This document shows, piece by piece, positions 4,657 through 5,304 of a stretch of 5,304 nt of DNA. The position numbers and the translations under genes are program-made. How positions within the stretch are numbered: the first letter of the stretch is position 1; each line of letters opens with the position of its first letter. The notes under the pieces are model-generated. The model ran no database searches, was not told the origin of the DNA, and saw only the letters and a list, made by a program, of their open reading frames with translations. Source of the stretch: an uncultured bacterium (GTDB taxonomy: Bacteria; Armatimonadota; UBA5829; DSUL01); contig CALCJH010000293.1 in the NCBI GenBank assembly GCA_937967775.1, positions 1 to 5,304 on the forward strand, written 5' to 3'.

Positions 4657-5304
4657 CTATCGGTCCGCTCTCCTCAGGACCACCTTCAGTCCTGTCTTCG
4701 GCCCCTCATTGCCGCAGCGGTCCACGGCCGCGATGGCGACGGCATAGTCCACCTCATCTGCTCCGCTGAGCTGCAGCTTCGCTTCTCGGTAGGCTCCTGG
4801 GAGCACGTGCGTCTTCCACTGTCCTCCCGGACGTGTATACAGCACCCACAGAAACGGCTGCTCGTCGTCGCCCGGCCTCCAGCGGGCCGTCACGCTCAGA
4901 CCATCCGGCTGGACCTCCAGCGCCAGCGCGGGCCGCGCGGGCGGCCGATCATCCAGCCAGGGCGATGCCGGCGGAAGCGCCTTCACGGCATACAGCTCTC
5001 TCAGCCCGTCCGCCAGAGCCTGACTTCGCTGCAGTGCCTTGAAGCTGAAGTGCACGTTCCCGGTGGCGCCCTCCTGCCGGCGGGTCAGGCGCACCTGCTC
5101 CAGAATTTCGCTGACCGGCCAGTCCTCCAGCACCTTGCTGGTGAAGTTGCCCGGCCAGATATGCCGGCCGTGGCGATTCTCCTGTACCCAGTATCTCAGA
5201 AGCACCGGATAGCTCTGGGCCCGGGCCTCGATCTTCCAGTAGAGCTGCGGCGTCCAGTAGTCCAGCCATCCCTCTTGGAGCCACTTGCGCGCGTCAGCAT
5301 AAAG
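4657..5304 (-). CDS. Family 10 glycosylhydrolase (GHL10/DUF187 type), C-terminal part
   Basis: The reverse-strand frame is open from the right edge to TAG at 4657-4659, giving 215 visible residues; the gene begins beyond the window. The visible start, LYADARKWLQEGWLDYWTPQ followed by LYWKIEA..AQSYPVLLRYW, then GRHIWPGNF, SEILEQVRLTR and GNVHFSFKAL, is the characteristic C-terminal half of the TIM-barrel GHL10 family (PF02638, YngK-like), ending LPPASPWLDD. The last 90 or so residues, after PPARPAL, look like a fibronectin type III-like beta domain (VTARWRPG, WVLYTRPGG, VDYAVAIAAVDRCGNEGP). These are usually secreted or lipoprotein enzymes presumed to act on polysaccharide; activity and substrate are poorly defined for the family. 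The catalytic N-terminal strands and any signal peptide are outside the window. A GTG at 5203-5205 can be read as a start but lies inside the conserved domain, so it is not one. It is convergent with the gene set on its left and probably unrelated to it. Confidence 0.93.
   Translation of the reverse strand, partial: LYADARKWLQEGWLDYWTPQLYWKIEARAQSYPVLLRYWVQENRHGRHIWPGNFTSKVLEDWPVSEILEQVRLTRRQEGATGNVHFSFKALQRSQALADGLRELYAVKALPPASPWLDDRPPARPALALEVQPDGLSVTARWRPGDDEQPFLWVLYTRPGGQWKTHVLPGAYREAKLQLSGADEVDYAVAIAAVDRCGNEGPKTGLKVVLRRADR

Noticed and set aside
4833..5042. 69-codon plus-strand open frame opposite the glycosylhydrolase
   Set aside because: No ribosome binding site or recognisable domain; low-complexity Ala/Pro/Arg-rich translation opposite a confidently identified gene.

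Overview
The window looks like a piece of an Armatimonadota-type chromosome (inferred). It is GC-rich. Its first gene is a pseudopilin-like protein with an AILAAILFPVF helix and an exact C-terminal H-X9-DG motif, a pairing I associate with Armatimonadota. Its last gene is a GHL10-type family 10 glycosylhydrolase. Three PEP-CTERM proteins point to an exosortase-bearing, Gram-negative-type envelope.

Layout: (1) 2-586 (+) is a pseudopilin-like protein cut by the left edge. (2) 634-1461, 1543-2325 and 2402-3169 (+) are three exported proteins, each with an N-terminal signal peptide and a C-terminal PEP-CTERM tail. The first resembles the cyanobacterial all3515 family of Zur-repressed PEP-CTERM proteins. 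The second and third are close paralogues of each other. (3) 3274-4422 (+) is a fourth exported protein. Its N-terminal half has similar histidine motifs, its C-terminal half looks like two OB-like beta domains, and it has no PEP-CTERM tail. (4) 4423-4656 is a convergent intergenic region with a strong GC-rich terminator hairpin and an AT-rich perfect palindrome. (5) 4657-5304 (-) is the C-terminal part of a family 10 glycosylhydrolase running off the right edge.

The four genes from 634 to 4422 share a strand and are separated by 76-104 nt gaps. All four products carry HxH motifs and recognisably related features, so they read as one locus of related cell-surface proteins. Because the first resembles a family known for zinc (Zur) control, my working hypothesis is a zinc-responsive set of surface or periplasmic metal-binding proteins. 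No transporter, regulator gene or convincing Zur box is visible here, so that role remains an inference.

At DNA level the second PEP-CTERM gene is a mosaic. Its body matches the third gene, while its tail and the hairpin after it match the first gene almost base for base. This points to exchange of the sorting tail plus 3' hairpin as a module.
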